Assembly: GCF_900115055.1 (NCBI RefSeq)
Contig: NZ_FOVD01000012.1
Span: 1-64,000, forward strand
Source of the DNA: Chryseobacterium oleae
GTDB lineage: Bacteria; Bacteroidota; Bacteroidia; Flavobacteriales; Weeksellaceae
DNA length: 64,000 nt
Reading direction: 5' to 3'
Shown here: positions 15,783 to 25,182 of the stretch, in pieces
Position numbering within the stretch: the stretch's first letter is position 1
How the letters are laid out: every line of letters starts with the position of its first letter
The notes under the pieces: model-generated
Databases searched by the model: none
What the model was told of the DNA's origin: nothing
What the model saw: only the letters and a program-made list of their open reading frames with translations
Made by a program: the position numbers and the translations under genes

Positions 15783-16742
15783 TTAATAGTTTCTAAGCCA
15801 AGGCGATTCCACACTCCAAAAAATAATATTCACACCCAAATAATGCTCAGCGTAATCCACGAACTCTTCTTTCGTAAAAGGCTTCTTTGTTTTTGGATTT
15901 TTATACGTTAACGTCGGTTCCTGCACCGCCATAGCTACTAAAGGCAGTTTTCCTTTGTATTGATTGAAAAACGGATAAGAATTTTTCATCTGAGCATTTT
16001 TGTTGGGAACAATGTCCGGCCCGCCCAATGCGATGTTATTTTTATGGGCAAATTCAAATAATCTCGACATGTATTGATGGTCATTCTCCCATTCGCACGG
16101 AAAAAAATTCACATATTGCAGAACGTAGGACGTTTTAAAAGCATTTCTGGCATACTTTAAATTATCAAGTTCCGCCTGAAAATATCGGTCACAGCTGAAG
16201 CCCGTTTTATCCTTTTTCATATCAATATCTATGGAAGTTTCGGGTAAATTGATTCCCTGAATTTTTCCATCAAACTTTTTCGCCAATTCTCCAATGAGCT
16301 TTTGGTATCTCTCTTGAACAGCCGGATTCCATTGTTGCGTTACCCATCCATTTCCGATAGGTTTATTTTCACCGGGATTATCGTATTGGGGAACCAAACC
16401 TCCATTATATTCCTTTTCTTTTAAAATATAATCCGGGACATATCTGGCTTCCGGTTCAAAGAAACGGTCCTGAAGCTGAATGAATAATTTTCTGTTCAGG
16501 CCTGATAAATAGTTCATATCATTTTCAATTTGTGAAAAATCATAAACATCTTTTGCGGTTTCTAATGCTCTCCAGTTATACACGATCTGTACTCCGCCAA
16601 TATCTTTCCTGGTAATCATTTTTTCAATGTTTTTCAGGTCTCCGGATGAAGTGTAGATATAATTCTGAGGAGTCTGTGCTGTGAAAAGCTGTAAACTAAG
16701 AGTCAAACAGCCTAAAACTGCCATCTTAAATAATCGTGTCAT
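15783..16742 (-). CDS. Exported glycoside hydrolase-like TIM-barrel protein
   Basis: The 319-residue protein has a signal peptide (about 22 residues, ending TAQ) and a layout like GH5/GH10/GH42 barrels. An early strand VQIVYNWRALE is followed by KLFIQLQDRFFEPEARYVPD. A central GKIQGINLPETSID could carry the acid/base Glu, and a late VAMAVQEPTL the nucleophile Glu. The exact family is not recognised and no sugar specificity can be given. It is probably periplasmic, since there is no T9SS domain. The polysaccharide lyase gene at 18 kb on the same strand may serve a related pathway. Confidence 0.55.
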   Translation of the reverse strand: MTRLFKMAVLGCLTLSLQLFTAQTPQNYIYTSSGDLKNIEKMITRKDIGGVQIVYNWRALETAKDVYDFSQIENDMNYLSGLNRKLFIQLQDRFFEPEARYVPDYILKEKEYNGGLVPQYDNPGENKPIGNGWVTQQWNPAVQERYQKLIGELAKKFDGKIQGINLPETSIDIDMKKDKTGFSCDRYFQAELDNLKYARNAFKTSYVLQYVNFFPCEWENDHQYMSRLFEFAHKNNIALGGPDIVPNKNAQMKNSYPFFNQYKGKLPLVAMAVQEPTLTYKNPKTKKPFTKEEFVDYAEHYLGVNIIFWSVESPWLRNY

Positions 16743-16963
16743 ACTGTGAAATTAAAAGATTAATAGTCATCATTTATCGTGCCCAAGTTGGCTTTAGACC
16801 AAGACAAAAAAATTAATAAAAATTATCAATCCTGTTTATTTGAAAGAAATTACAGTTTATTTTTATGGAAAATTATTTCTATTTGTATCTAATTTTCTTT
16901 CATATTTAAATACTATTGTTAATTTAGTAGATTGAAATTTGAATTAATATAACAACATTGGGT

Positions 16964-17464
16964 ATGAAAAAATTAATCTTACTGGGTTCAGTATCGATTT
17001 TACTGATTAACTGTAATAAAAAAACGGAAACTCCACCTCCGACAGCTAAAGTTGACACAGCTGCTGTGGTTGAACCTGTGATAGATACACTGGGACCAAA
17101 ATCATTCTGCTATATGGCCGTTACGGGAAAAGACAGTGTCTTTGCATCCATCGATGACAATCTGGGAACCATTACCGGAAAAATAGTCTATAAAAACAAT
17201 GAAAAAGATAGTTCAAAAGGAGATGTAACCGGCTTTAAATCTGGAGATACCTTGAAACTGACATACGAATTCCAGTCTGAAGGAACAAAAAGCAAGAGAG
17301 ATATTTTCTTTATTCAGAAAGACAATACTTTAACGGAAGGAATTGGTGATCATAAGGAAGAAGATGGGCAGTCTAAATATGCCGATGAAAAAAAGATCAG
17401 CTACAAGGACGGGCAAAAACTGGAGCCTGCAGACTGCAAAGTGGTTATAAAAGCTTTAAAATAA
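16964..17464 (+). CDS. Lipoprotein of unknown function
   Basis: With the ATG at 16964 the product has 166 residues. It has a lipoprotein signal (MKKLILLGSVSILLINC) giving a lipidated cysteine at 17, a Pro/Thr-rich linker, and a domain with GKDSVFASIDDNLGTITGKI repeats of beta character. No family is assigned. The alternative TTG start two codons upstream is less likely. It may be in a loose unit with the next gene 91 bp downstream. Confidence 0.65.
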   Translation: MKKLILLGSVSILLINCNKKTETPPPTAKVDTAAVVEPVIDTLGPKSFCYMAVTGKDSVFASIDDNLGTITGKIVYKNNEKDSSKGDVTGFKSGDTLKLTYEFQSEGTKSKRDIFFIQKDNTLTEGIGDHKEEDGQSKYADEKKISYKDGQKLEPADCKVVIKALK

Positions 17465-17555
17465 TTTAAAAATCAATTATTCTCCGTCATTTGATATATT
17501 CTGCATAGTATTTGCTATAAAAGTGTCTCACTAGAAACAACAATAAAGTAGTATT

Positions 17556-17879
17556 ATGCAGCATTTTCAATTTCAGCCATTTTCAAAAAGTGAATTTATA
17601 GAGCGTTTAAAGAAGACTTTTCCTCAATATAAAATTCAGACCGGTTTTGGAGCACTTCAGGTAAGAACCAGCGGATTTACTCTAACCGGAAACGTGAAAA
17701 TTACAACGAATCCTGAAATAGGAAAAGTAAGCACGGAAACCTGCCTGGACTCAGCAGTTCTTTACCTTATTTTCTGTTTTCCAATCGGCATTTATATGAT
17801 GATGAAAAAACAGAAGGTGAAAAAGTTTGAAAGCGAGGTGATTGCGGGAATTAAAAAAATACTGACTGAAGACCAATAA
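17556..17879 (+). CDS. Small membrane protein of unknown function
   Basis: The 107-residue protein has a polar N-terminal domain of about 65 residues (FSKSEFIERLKKTFPQYKI), one hydrophobic segment (SAVLYLIFCFPIGIYMMM) and a basic C-terminal helix. It looks like a membrane-anchored cytoplasmic domain. The family is not recognised. A strong hairpin follows. Confidence 0.6.
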   Translation: MQHFQFQPFSKSEFIERLKKTFPQYKIQTGFGALQVRTSGFTLTGNVKITTNPEIGKVSTETCLDSAVLYLIFCFPIGIYMMMKKQKVKKFESEVIAGIKKILTEDQ

Positions 17880-17893
17880 TCACTGTCAATTTA

Positions 17894-17935
17894 AAAAATA
17901 AATGCTGTTTCAATTCCGGAATAGCATTTATTTTT
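17894..17935. terminator. Stem-loop terminator
   Basis: A 13-bp perfect stem (17894-17906 with 17923-17935) has an A-rich left arm and a T-rich right arm. It follows the small membrane protein gene by 14 bp and could also serve the converging polysaccharide lyase gene. Confidence 0.75.
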
Positions 17936-18006
17936 GTGTCAATCAATCATTTATTCGCTTAGTAAAACACGGATTGCAGAGATTTGCACAGATGATTGTG
18001 CCTCAT

Positions 18007-20769
18007 TTATTTTTTCAAAATTTTAAAAGACTCAGTCCCTATTTTTATGAAATATATTCCTGATGGAAGATTTTTGAGATTAACAGTTGCTTTATTTCTT
18101 ACAACTTTATAAACAATTTCCTGATCCATATTTCTTTGCAAATGATCATAAACATTAATCTGAGACACTTTATCACGTGTAATAATGTGCACAATATCAG
18201 TCGTAGGATTCGGATATATCTGATATTTTGATTCTGTTTTTGCAGATGCTGCTGATAAGGTAGATGACTGTTTTAAAGACGCCTGTACCGTAAAACCATT
18301 CTTAGTTATAAAAGAAAGTTCAGTAGACCCACCGGCAATCTGTAAGCTGACATCAGGATTGGGAACAGCCAACTCCCATAAACCGGAAAGCCGGACCGTC
18401 ACTGTTTCACTTTGGGGAACCCTGTGGAACCTGGAGGCTACACTGCTTATCTGAGAATACGTATAAGATTCGTTATCAGCCAGCAAACCCAAACTTGGAT
18501 TGGTAAGACTGATCTTTAATGCTGTATTGTTATTGCTTTTCTGAGTCATAATAATCGCCGGTTTACTCGATTTTTCCACGACATCATAATTAAAAGTGGT
18601 GGCTGCATCCCATATCACGTAATTATAAGTAGATTGCGGATTATAAAGGGCTACGTGAGCCTGAGCATCCTGTTTTAAGACCGAGAAAAAATTGCTGAAG
18701 TTCGTAAAGAAATTTTCAGTAGAAGCTCCTCCCTGCAATTGGATCGCGTACTGATAGGTTGAAGCCTGCGGACCTGTTCCATGGTTAATAAACGCTTTTG
18801 TAAAATCCCCCGTTGTACTGGTCGTATTGGCATGGTTAGGAGAGGTCTGGCTGCTTCTGTTTATCGTAATCTGATTGCCATTATAGGTGTTATTTGGCAC
18901 CACATAACCGTTCCCATAAGAGTCTGTGGCCCATAATCCACCACTGTTAGCGTTAAATGTATTGTTATTACCTGAAATTACGGCTCCATTAATGATGCTT
19001 GTATTAGTTGTGCCGGATATAGGAGTCTGAAATATAGTAGTATGAATTGGATAGTTTCCTCCCACATCTTTAATATCGGACCCCAGACATAATATTTTAT
19101 CTCCAAAGAAAAAGTAACTTTTAAGCGCTGTCATTCCTGTTGATGAGTTAGCATCTTTATAGTCTATAGCAAAAACGCCATTTGTTTTATCAATGTTGGC
19201 ATGCCCAAGGAAATTTTTGCCATTCATTAAGCGCATTGCATAGTTCCCCAGAATGCTGAACGGAACATGAGCTACTGTAGTCCCTGGAACGTGACTCCAA
19301 TCCCAGCCGTTATATAAAAGAGCCACATCATTACTTAGGAAAGAATGTCCCTGAGTAAGAATTTCGGTAGCACCTGCTGATGTATAGGCCCCCAACCTGT
19401 TTTCGTCCCCGCCGCTTTCAAAATGCCAGATGTGTTTACTTGTTCCTTTTACACTGATTTGCCAACCGTTAAATTTATGAACACTGAGGCCTGCATACGG
19501 GAATCCGAAATGTCCGGAAGCCAGTTCTGCCGAAGGTGTCAGACCTGAACTCATTGTATTCTGCATATCCTGCATTCCTCCTAGGCTATGAATCACATTG
19601 ATGCTTACCGTATTTTCTCTTATCAACCGGTTATTGGCATTTCCGGAGATATTCCATAGTCTGATGAATTCTTTCCCTGCATCTTCATTGTCCACGGGAT
19701 CGGCAATATACAGATAAGCCAACGCCGGTCTTAACAGATGATATGAAGCCGTGCTGAAAGGAAAACGCCCAGCAATCCCCTGTGGTAAAGTAAAATCTTT
19801 ACTGAATGTTCTGTAGTTCAAGACTGCTTTTTTTAAATTCTGTCGGGCTACAGGAGATAATTCATAGGGTGAATTTTTAAGCATTCTATTCAAAATAGAT
19901 GCCTGATGAAGAGCATCCAAACCATAAGAATTAGAATAAGCGCCTCTGTGGTGGAAGGTAATGAAATCTGGTTTTATACTATCGGCCCATCCATTGGCAA
20001 TTAGTAATGCATTGTTAATAAAACTTTTTAAGTGCGTCATATTATTAAGTCTGGAAGGTTCAGAATCTTCCTGAGCCAATACGTAGCAAAACCTTTGTTG
20101 TATGGAGGCTCTTATGACATCACTGTTGTATCCGGGATAGGTAAAATTGAAGTGAGGAAATTCCGGGGACAAAAAATAGGTGATCCCGTTCAGAGCACCC
20201 ATATGATGATTGAATTTTCCGGCAGCTTTCAGCTCATTCTTCATCAGCAATATAGATGTTGCGTAGGCAGAAGACCTTAAAGCTATCCCATGACTGCTTG
20301 TAATAACTTCTTCATTTCCGATAATGATATCGTACTCAAAATTGGAAGATGCAGAAACTCCTTTGTCCTCAATATATTTGAAAATCTTTAATATATCTTC
20401 TTTTAAAGCAAAACTGTTATAATACGGATTAGGCGAAGATGCAGAGCCTTTAATCTTATACAGATAAACAAGACGGATCAAAGATTTCTCCGTGATATTA
20501 AAAAATTCATTTTTATCTGCATCCACGGAAAAATCCCAGATATTTCCGGGATTTATAAAATCATATTGAGACAGGTTCAATGCTTGTGTTCCTGCATTTT
20601 TAAAACTGTTATAGCGTTCGTTGACGGACAAATTATTATAATTCACATTCTCGCCGGTCAGCCAGGTTGTGTAGTGTTCAGTAACCAGGTTGATCGCAGG
20701 ATTCTGAGCGATGATATGACTACTCATTCCTGATACAGCCATTAAAAATAGTAATGCCTTTTTTTTCAT
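18007..20769 (-). CDS. Polysaccharide lyase family 8 (chondroitin AC/hyaluronate lyase-like), T9SS-exported
   Basis: The 920-residue protein has a signal peptide, an N-terminal alpha/alpha-toroid region (to about residue 370) and beta-sandwich domains, as in family 8 lyases. DFITFHHRGAYSNSYGLDAL carries the conserved His and Tyr expected at the catalytic site, and a late GGDENRLGAYTSAGAT is also typical. These enzymes cleave uronic-acid glycosaminoglycans by beta-elimination. The last 75 residues form a T9SS type A sorting domain (YQIYPNPTTDIVHI, then NLPSGIYFIKI). It would be secreted or surface-bound. No sulfatase or SusCD genes are adjacent, so it is a stand-alone enzyme. Exact substrate is uncertain. 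Confidence 0.85.
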   Translation of the reverse strand: MKKKALLFLMAVSGMSSHIIAQNPAINLVTEHYTTWLTGENVNYNNLSVNERYNSFKNAGTQALNLSQYDFINPGNIWDFSVDADKNEFFNITEKSLIRLVYLYKIKGSASSPNPYYNSFALKEDILKIFKYIEDKGVSASSNFEYDIIIGNEEVITSSHGIALRSSAYATSILLMKNELKAAGKFNHHMGALNGITYFLSPEFPHFNFTYPGYNSDVIRASIQQRFCYVLAQEDSEPSRLNNMTHLKSFINNALLIANGWADSIKPDFITFHHRGAYSNSYGLDALHQASILNRMLKNSPYELSPVARQNLKKAVLNYRTFSKDFTLPQGIAGRFPFSTASYHLLRPALAYLYIADPVDNEDAGKEFIRLWNISGNANNRLIRENTVSINVIHSLGGMQDMQNTMSSGLTPSAELASGHFGFPYAGLSVHKFNGWQISVKGTSKHIWHFESGGDENRLGAYTSAGATEILTQGHSFLSNDVALLYNGWDWSHVPGTTVAHVPFSILGNYAMRLMNGKNFLGHANIDKTNGVFAIDYKDANSSTGMTALKSYFFFGDKILCLGSDIKDVGGNYPIHTTIFQTPISGTTNTSIINGAVISGNNNTFNANSGGLWATDSYGNGYVVPNNTYNGNQITINRSSQTSPNHANTTSTTGDFTKAFINHGTGPQASTYQYAIQLQGGASTENFFTNFSNFFSVLKQDAQAHVALYNPQSTYNYVIWDAATTFNYDVVEKSSKPAIIMTQKSNNNTALKISLTNPSLGLLADNESYTYSQISSVASRFHRVPQSETVTVRLSGLWELAVPNPDVSLQIAGGSTELSFITKNGFTVQASLKQSSTLSAASAKTESKYQIYPNPTTDIVHIITRDKVSQINVYDHLQRNMDQEIVYKVVRNKATVNLKNLPSGIYFIKIGTESFKILKK

Positions 20770-20836
20770 TTTGTAATTGAATAAATGTGTTTTATGCCAT
20801 AAATTTAATTACTTTTTTTGAGATTCAGTGAACTCA

Positions 20837-21868
20837 TTATATTTTAGCATGAAACATTTCGATAAAACGTTCTACCGCTTCATCACCTGTATTCCATGAG
20901 GTAATAAGGCGGATGGCAGAAGACTGTTCGTCTATCTTTTTCCAAACGTAGAATTCAAAGTGTTCCGATAGAATTTCAATCAGTTCATTGCTGATAATCG
21001 GGAAAATCTGATTGGTATAGGTATCAGAAAGAAATTGTATTCCCCTTTCTTTCATCGCATTTTTAATTTTCATGGCCTGAATATTGGCATGTTTCGCGAG
21101 ATCAAAATACAAATCATCTTTCATCAGTTCCATAAACTGGATTCCCAAAAGACGTCCTTTAGCCAGCAAAGCCCCTTTCTGTTTGATATTGAAGGCAAAA
21201 TCCGGCTGTAAATCTTTATGATTAATCACAATAGCTTCTCCTATCAATGCTCCGTTTTTCGTTCCACCCAAATAAAAAATATCAGTCAGCTCCGCTACTC
21301 TTTCCAGCGTCAGGTCACTGATCTCAGAAGTCAGTCCATGTCCTAATCTGGCACCATCCATAAACAGATACAGCCCATTCTGACGGCAAAATATTGAAAG
21401 CTCTTCCAGTTCCTGAGCCAAATAAACCGTTCCTAACTCTGTAGAGTTTGAAATATACACCAGCTTCGGCATAACCTGATGCGGAACATTAGTATGGCTT
21501 TCCAGAACCGGAACAATGTCCGAAGGTCTCAGTTTACCATCCTGCGTTTCAATGCTTAGAACTTTATGTCCTGTTGCTTCAATAGCTCCTGTTTCGTTAT
21601 TTAAAATATGTCCCGGCGCGGCAGAAATCACACATTGATATGGCCTTAAGATTGAAGAGATCACAATCAGATTCGCCTGTGTTCCACCCGAAACCAGATA
21701 AACGTCAGAATTCTCGTTTTTAATTTTTTCTTTGATCAGTTTTTTGGCCTGAAGAGAATATTCATCTTCGCCATATCCGGCCTGCTGATTCAAATTAGAT
21801 TGTATAAGTGCTTCTAGAATATTCGGGTGACACCCCTCGGAATAATCGTTTTTAAAGGAAAATTTCAT
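20837..21868 (-). CDS. Threonine aldolase family PLP enzyme
   Basis: The 343-residue protein has the beta-eliminating lyase/threonine aldolase layout: opening FKNDYSEGCHPNILEAL, LVSGGTQANLIVISS for PLP phosphate contacts, LFMDGARLGHGL, and the Schiff-base lysine in YLGGTKNGALIGE. Such enzymes cleave L-threonine or allo-threonine to glycine and acetaldehyde. It is cytoplasmic. It is divergent from the MntR-like regulator, with an 85-bp shared intergenic region, so its control may be linked to that regulator. Confidence 0.9.
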   Translation of the reverse strand: MKFSFKNDYSEGCHPNILEALIQSNLNQQAGYGEDEYSLQAKKLIKEKIKNENSDVYLVSGGTQANLIVISSILRPYQCVISAAPGHILNNETGAIEATGHKVLSIETQDGKLRPSDIVPVLESHTNVPHQVMPKLVYISNSTELGTVYLAQELEELSIFCRQNGLYLFMDGARLGHGLTSEISDLTLERVAELTDIFYLGGTKNGALIGEAIVINHKDLQPDFAFNIKQKGALLAKGRLLGIQFMELMKDDLYFDLAKHANIQAMKIKNAMKERGIQFLSDTYTNQIFPIISNELIEILSEHFEFYVWKKIDEQSSAIRLITSWNTGDEAVERFIEMFHAKI

Positions 21869-21922
21869 AGAGTAAAATTAAAAAAAGTTAAAATAACAAG
21901 AGCAGATTTTACATAATATTTT

Positions 21923-21950
21923 GTTAGATTTGTACTGAAAATCATCTAAC
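21923..21950. promoter_or_regulatory. Inverted repeat in the MntR-like gene promoter
   Basis: GTTAGAT (21923-21929) and ATCTAAC (21944-21950) form a 7-bp inverted repeat with a 14-bp spacer. It overlaps a TAnnTTTG-type box, TAGATTTG (21925-21932), and ends 3 bp before the TTG start. It could be an autoregulatory site. Confidence 0.4.
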
Positions 21951-21953
21951 ATT

Positions 21954-22607
21954 TTGAGAACAACATTAACAGAAGAAAATTATCTGAAGGCTTTGTTTCA
22001 TTTAGTTGACAATGAAGGGAAAGTAACGATCAATGAGCTCAGCAAATTTTTAAACGTAAAAATGCCGAGTGTGAATAACATGATGAAGAAGTTTGCCGAC
22101 AAAAAATGGGTCGTTTATGAAACATACAAGCCGCTGGTAGTTACAGAAAGCGGAAAACGGGAAGCCGCGCTGGTAGTTCGTAAGCACAGGCTTACCGAAA
22201 TGTTCCTTGTGAAAAAAATGAACTTCGGCTGGGAAAATGTCCACGAGATTGCAGAACAGCTGGAACACGTTCATTCACAGGTCTTTTTTGACAAAATGGA
22301 CGAAATCCTGGATTATCCTAAGTTTGATCCGCACGGAGAGCCTATTCCTGATAAAGACGGGAATATTATTTCACAGGATCTGCAGAAACTAAGTGCCTGT
22401 AAACTTGGAGAAACTGTCATTTTTGCTTCCGTTACCCTTTCGGACGACGGATTCCTAAGCTATCTGAATGAAAGAAAACTGCTTCTGAATACGAAAATAA
22501 AAGTTATTAAAATTGAAGATTTTGATAAATCGATGACGATAGAAATTGGGGACAAAAAGGAAATCCTTAGCAGAAAGGCTACTGAAAAAATCCTGGTGAA
22601 GAAATAG
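21954..22607 (+). CDS. DtxR/MntR family metal-dependent transcriptional regulator
   Basis: The 217-residue protein has the family's three parts: an N-terminal winged helix-turn-helix (LTEENYLKALFHLVDNEGKV, then MPSVNNMMKKFADKKWV), a metal-binding and dimer domain with HRLTEMFLV and an EHVHSQVFFDKMDE helix, and a C-terminal SH3/FeoA-like domain from about residue 145. These proteins repress metal uptake genes when loaded with Mn or Fe. The start is TTG, which fits family N-termini. No transporter gene is adjacent. An inverted repeat just before the start suggests autoregulation. Confidence 0.9.
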   Translation: MRTTLTEENYLKALFHLVDNEGKVTINELSKFLNVKMPSVNNMMKKFADKKWVVYETYKPLVVTESGKREAALVVRKHRLTEMFLVKKMNFGWENVHEIAEQLEHVHSQVFFDKMDEILDYPKFDPHGEPIPDKDGNIISQDLQKLSACKLGETVIFASVTLSDDGFLSYLNERKLLLNTKIKVIKIEDFDKSMTIEIGDKKEILSRKATEKILVKK

Positions 22608-22616
22608 AGGTTCATT

Positions 22617-22728
22617 GGTGGCTTCGAGTGCCTCAGTCACCAATGTTCCGTTTAAGCTATGAAATGAGCGATTATTCTAGTTCTGCTAACTCAAAAATTG
22701 CTGGGTGGCTGAGGCTCGCGAAGCCACC
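22617..22728. repeat. REPIN-like pair of inverted 25-bp units
   Basis: Unit 1 (22617-22641) and unit 2 (22704-22728) are near-exact inverted copies starting GGTGGCT or its complement. They are separated by 62 bp, and each is itself partly palindromic (GGTGGC near one end, a GNCACC-type sequence at the other). The element lies between two converging genes, ending 6 bp before the aminotransferase stop codon. Confidence 0.7.
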
Positions 22729-22733
22729 TTGAC

Positions 22734-23900
22734 TTATTTGTTCAGCATTCTCACCACTTCCTCAATTTCCTCGGAAGTATTAAAATAATGCGGCGACAGG
22801 CGAATAGCACGATCCAGATTCTTCAATGTAAAGTCAATCAGGGCATTGCTTTTATTGCTTACCGAGAAATAGACGTTATTCTCTTTCAAAGCTTTATAAA
22901 TCCCGTCAATACTTCCGTCAGAAGCACAGAAGGTAACAATAGCTGCTAAATTCCGTCCTTCATCCAATACTCTAAAACCATTGTTCCGCAGACCCATTCT
23001 TAGCTGTTCTGCTAAAGTTTTAGTATAGATTTCAATATTCTGAAGGCCAATTCCATTCGCGTATTTTACAGCTTCGGTAAACCCCAGAATCGAGCTGATG
23101 GAAGTTTCCCAATGCTCAAATCTTTTTGCTGTTTTCAGGAGTTTATAATCATTGAATTCCGTCCATTCTGCGCCATTCATATCTAAAAAAACGGGAGCCA
23201 TATCCTTTTCTAAAACTCGGTCTGAAACATATAAAAACCCTGTTCCTCGCGGTCCTCGCATAAATTTCCGGCCTGTAGCCGTAAGAAAATCGCAGCCTAT
23301 TTTGTTGACATCTACTGCTAACTGTCCTACCGACTGACAAGCATCCACAAGATACAGCACATCATATCGACGGCAGATCTCACCCGCTCCTTCTACATTC
23401 TGAATCAATCCGGAATTGGTCGGTATGTGGGTAACCGCCACAAGTTTCGGATGATGCTTTTTAACGAGATTTTCCAGATCTTCCAATTCGAGTTCATGAT
23501 CAGGAAGGTTTTTAACCCTGATTACTTTAACCCCAGATTTTTTTTGTAATGAAAAAAATGCGATCTGATTAGAGACATAATCGTCATTCGTTGTAATAAT
23601 AACATCACCATTTTCAAACTGAATACTCGATAAAGCTTTAGCATAGGCATCGGTAGAACTTACTGTAAACGCCATATTCTCAGGCTTAGCATTAATCAGT
23701 TGAGCCGCTGCTTCATAAAACTGACGAATCTTTTCTCCATTCCTGTCAGCTGCTCCATAGGCTCCGTATTGCTGTTCCAGATAGATGTAATCGGTCATTG
23801 TCTTAACCACAATTTCCGGCATCAGTGAACCACCGGCACTGTTTAAAAATAGTTTATCTGTACAGCCAATAGTATCCTGTCTGATGATATTTAGGTCCAT
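22734..23900 (-). CDS. Class V aminotransferase-like PLP enzyme
   Basis: The 388-residue protein has the class V aminotransferase fold pattern of the isopenicillin-N epimerase/cysteine desulfurase group: FLNSAGGSLMPEIVV near the start, YLVDACQSVGQLAVDV for the PLP-ring aspartate, and the Schiff-base lysine in LTATGRKFMRGPRGTGFLYV. The reaction and substrate are not clear from sequence. It is cytoplasmic, a single gene, and converges on the MntR-like gene across the REPIN-like repeat. Confidence 0.85.
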   Translation of the reverse strand: MDLNIIRQDTIGCTDKLFLNSAGGSLMPEIVVKTMTDYIYLEQQYGAYGAADRNGEKIRQFYEAAAQLINAKPENMAFTVSSTDAYAKALSSIQFENGDVIITTNDDYVSNQIAFFSLQKKSGVKVIRVKNLPDHELELEDLENLVKKHHPKLVAVTHIPTNSGLIQNVEGAGEICRRYDVLYLVDACQSVGQLAVDVNKIGCDFLTATGRKFMRGPRGTGFLYVSDRVLEKDMAPVFLDMNGAEWTEFNDYKLLKTAKRFEHWETSISSILGFTEAVKYANGIGLQNIEIYTKTLAEQLRMGLRNNGFRVLDEGRNLAAIVTFCASDGSIDGIYKALKENNVYFSVSNKSNALIDFTLKNLDRAIRLSPHYFNTSEEIEEVVRMLNK

Positions 23901-23968
23901 GTTTTACTTAGTTTTAAAATTGATTGATGATTTGTATTTCAGTTTCGTTCTACCTTTTTAAACATAAA

Positions 23969-23996
23969 AAATCCCGAAAATTAACGTCCGGGATTT
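23969..23996 (-). terminator. Terminator of the tss operon
   Basis: An 8-bp stem (23969-23976 with 23989-23996) is followed on the minus strand by a T run (plus-strand A run 23966-23971). It lies 20 bp beyond the tssK stop codon. Confidence 0.75.
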
Positions 23997-24015
23997 ATAT
24001 TTTAAAATGTTTCCA

Positions 24016-25155
24016 TTAATCTAAAACGCTCCAACCTCTTTTCGGATTGGTGTTTGAAGAAACTTCCTGTTCGTTAACGATGATGTTTTCTTTTCTCTGA
24101 CCGATGTAATCAAGTTCGCTTAGTTTAGAGAAAATAATTTCTAAGCTGCGAAGCATCTGCTGAATGTACAATAACGGCTCTCCACAGTTGTGGTGATCAT
24201 AATTGGTTTCTGCTACGATAGAAAGCTGATTCAGTAAAGTATGAGGTGCAATTTCACTCCACTCTAAGCTATAGTTCAGCATTTCTTCCAGTTCAGCAGG
24301 TACCAGAAGCTGGGTAGAATTGTACAGATGAAGGGCTAGTTTTGCAAAAGCCTCGATCAAAAATACAGGTGGTTGCCATGGAATAATATTTCTGAACTGG
24401 AAATACATATCCCCAAAAGTATTCACCATAGTGGTACACAGGAACTTTACATTCTGTGCCAGAGCTGTATTCTGGTTTTTATGGGATGCTTTCTGAATGA
24501 TCTTAAAAGCGTACTGCTGAAGGTTTCCTATAGATTTTGCATAGCTACCGTAATAATCCAGCAAAACAGGATGACTCTGAATAGAAGTACACGGCGGGAT
24601 AAAATTGGAATCTACCTGTGCGATATTGGCTTTCAGGTCTACTTTTCCGATGATCAGATAATTTCCTCCCGAATAGCTGCTGTTCAGTGAAGTGACAGGA
24701 AGCAGTTCGATGTGGTGATTCGGCTGTGCGCTTGGATGACGGGGTGGAATCTCTTCAGGATCAATATCTCCAAAAGGTACCTTATCGAAAGGATTCACAG
24801 AGATCAGAATGTAATAATCCCCATCTGCCTGCTCTTCGCTCATCGATCTGGCCAGAGATTTAACACTGACTCTTCTATCCGTTAAATCAATACGGTAGCC
24901 GGCCATTGTGATAGCGCTGCATCTTTTGATAACAAGCTGTACATCGTTGGTAGCCGTATTATGGACATCAAAAATAGTTTTGTCCGTAAATTCGTTAGAA
25001 ATAGGCAGAAGCCCGTAATTATATGTGTTGATCCCAAGCGAGCTGGAATCTCTGATCGTATCGATTAAAAAATTATCCTGATCATTAAGGTGTCTCTGGG
25101 AAACTTTCATCCCATCTACCCAATTGATCGCAAAATGTTTAATAGGCTGTATCAT
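24016..25155 (-). CDS. tssK: Type VI secretion baseplate subunit TssK
   Basis: The 379-residue protein starts with the TssK hallmark, here IKHFAINWVDGMKVSQRHLN followed by a GLLPISN segment, and has a predicted receptor-binding N-domain and helical C-domain. TssK trimers link the T6SS baseplate to the membrane complex. It is the last gene of tssG-tssN-tssK, 27 bp after tssN, and a terminator follows. Presence of tssN marks this as a Bacteroidota-type T6SSiii. It is cytoplasmic. Confidence 0.85.
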   Translation of the reverse strand: MIQPIKHFAINWVDGMKVSQRHLNDQDNFLIDTIRDSSSLGINTYNYGLLPISNEFTDKTIFDVHNTATNDVQLVIKRCSAITMAGYRIDLTDRRVSVKSLARSMSEEQADGDYYILISVNPFDKVPFGDIDPEEIPPRHPSAQPNHHIELLPVTSLNSSYSGGNYLIIGKVDLKANIAQVDSNFIPPCTSIQSHPVLLDYYGSYAKSIGNLQQYAFKIIQKASHKNQNTALAQNVKFLCTTMVNTFGDMYFQFRNIIPWQPPVFLIEAFAKLALHLYNSTQLLVPAELEEMLNYSLEWSEIAPHTLLNQLSIVAETNYDHHNCGEPLLYIQQMLRSLEIIFSKLSELDYIGQRKENIIVNEQEVSSNTNPKRGWSVLD

Positions 25156-25182
25156 ATGTAATACTTTTTGAATTTTCTGTGA

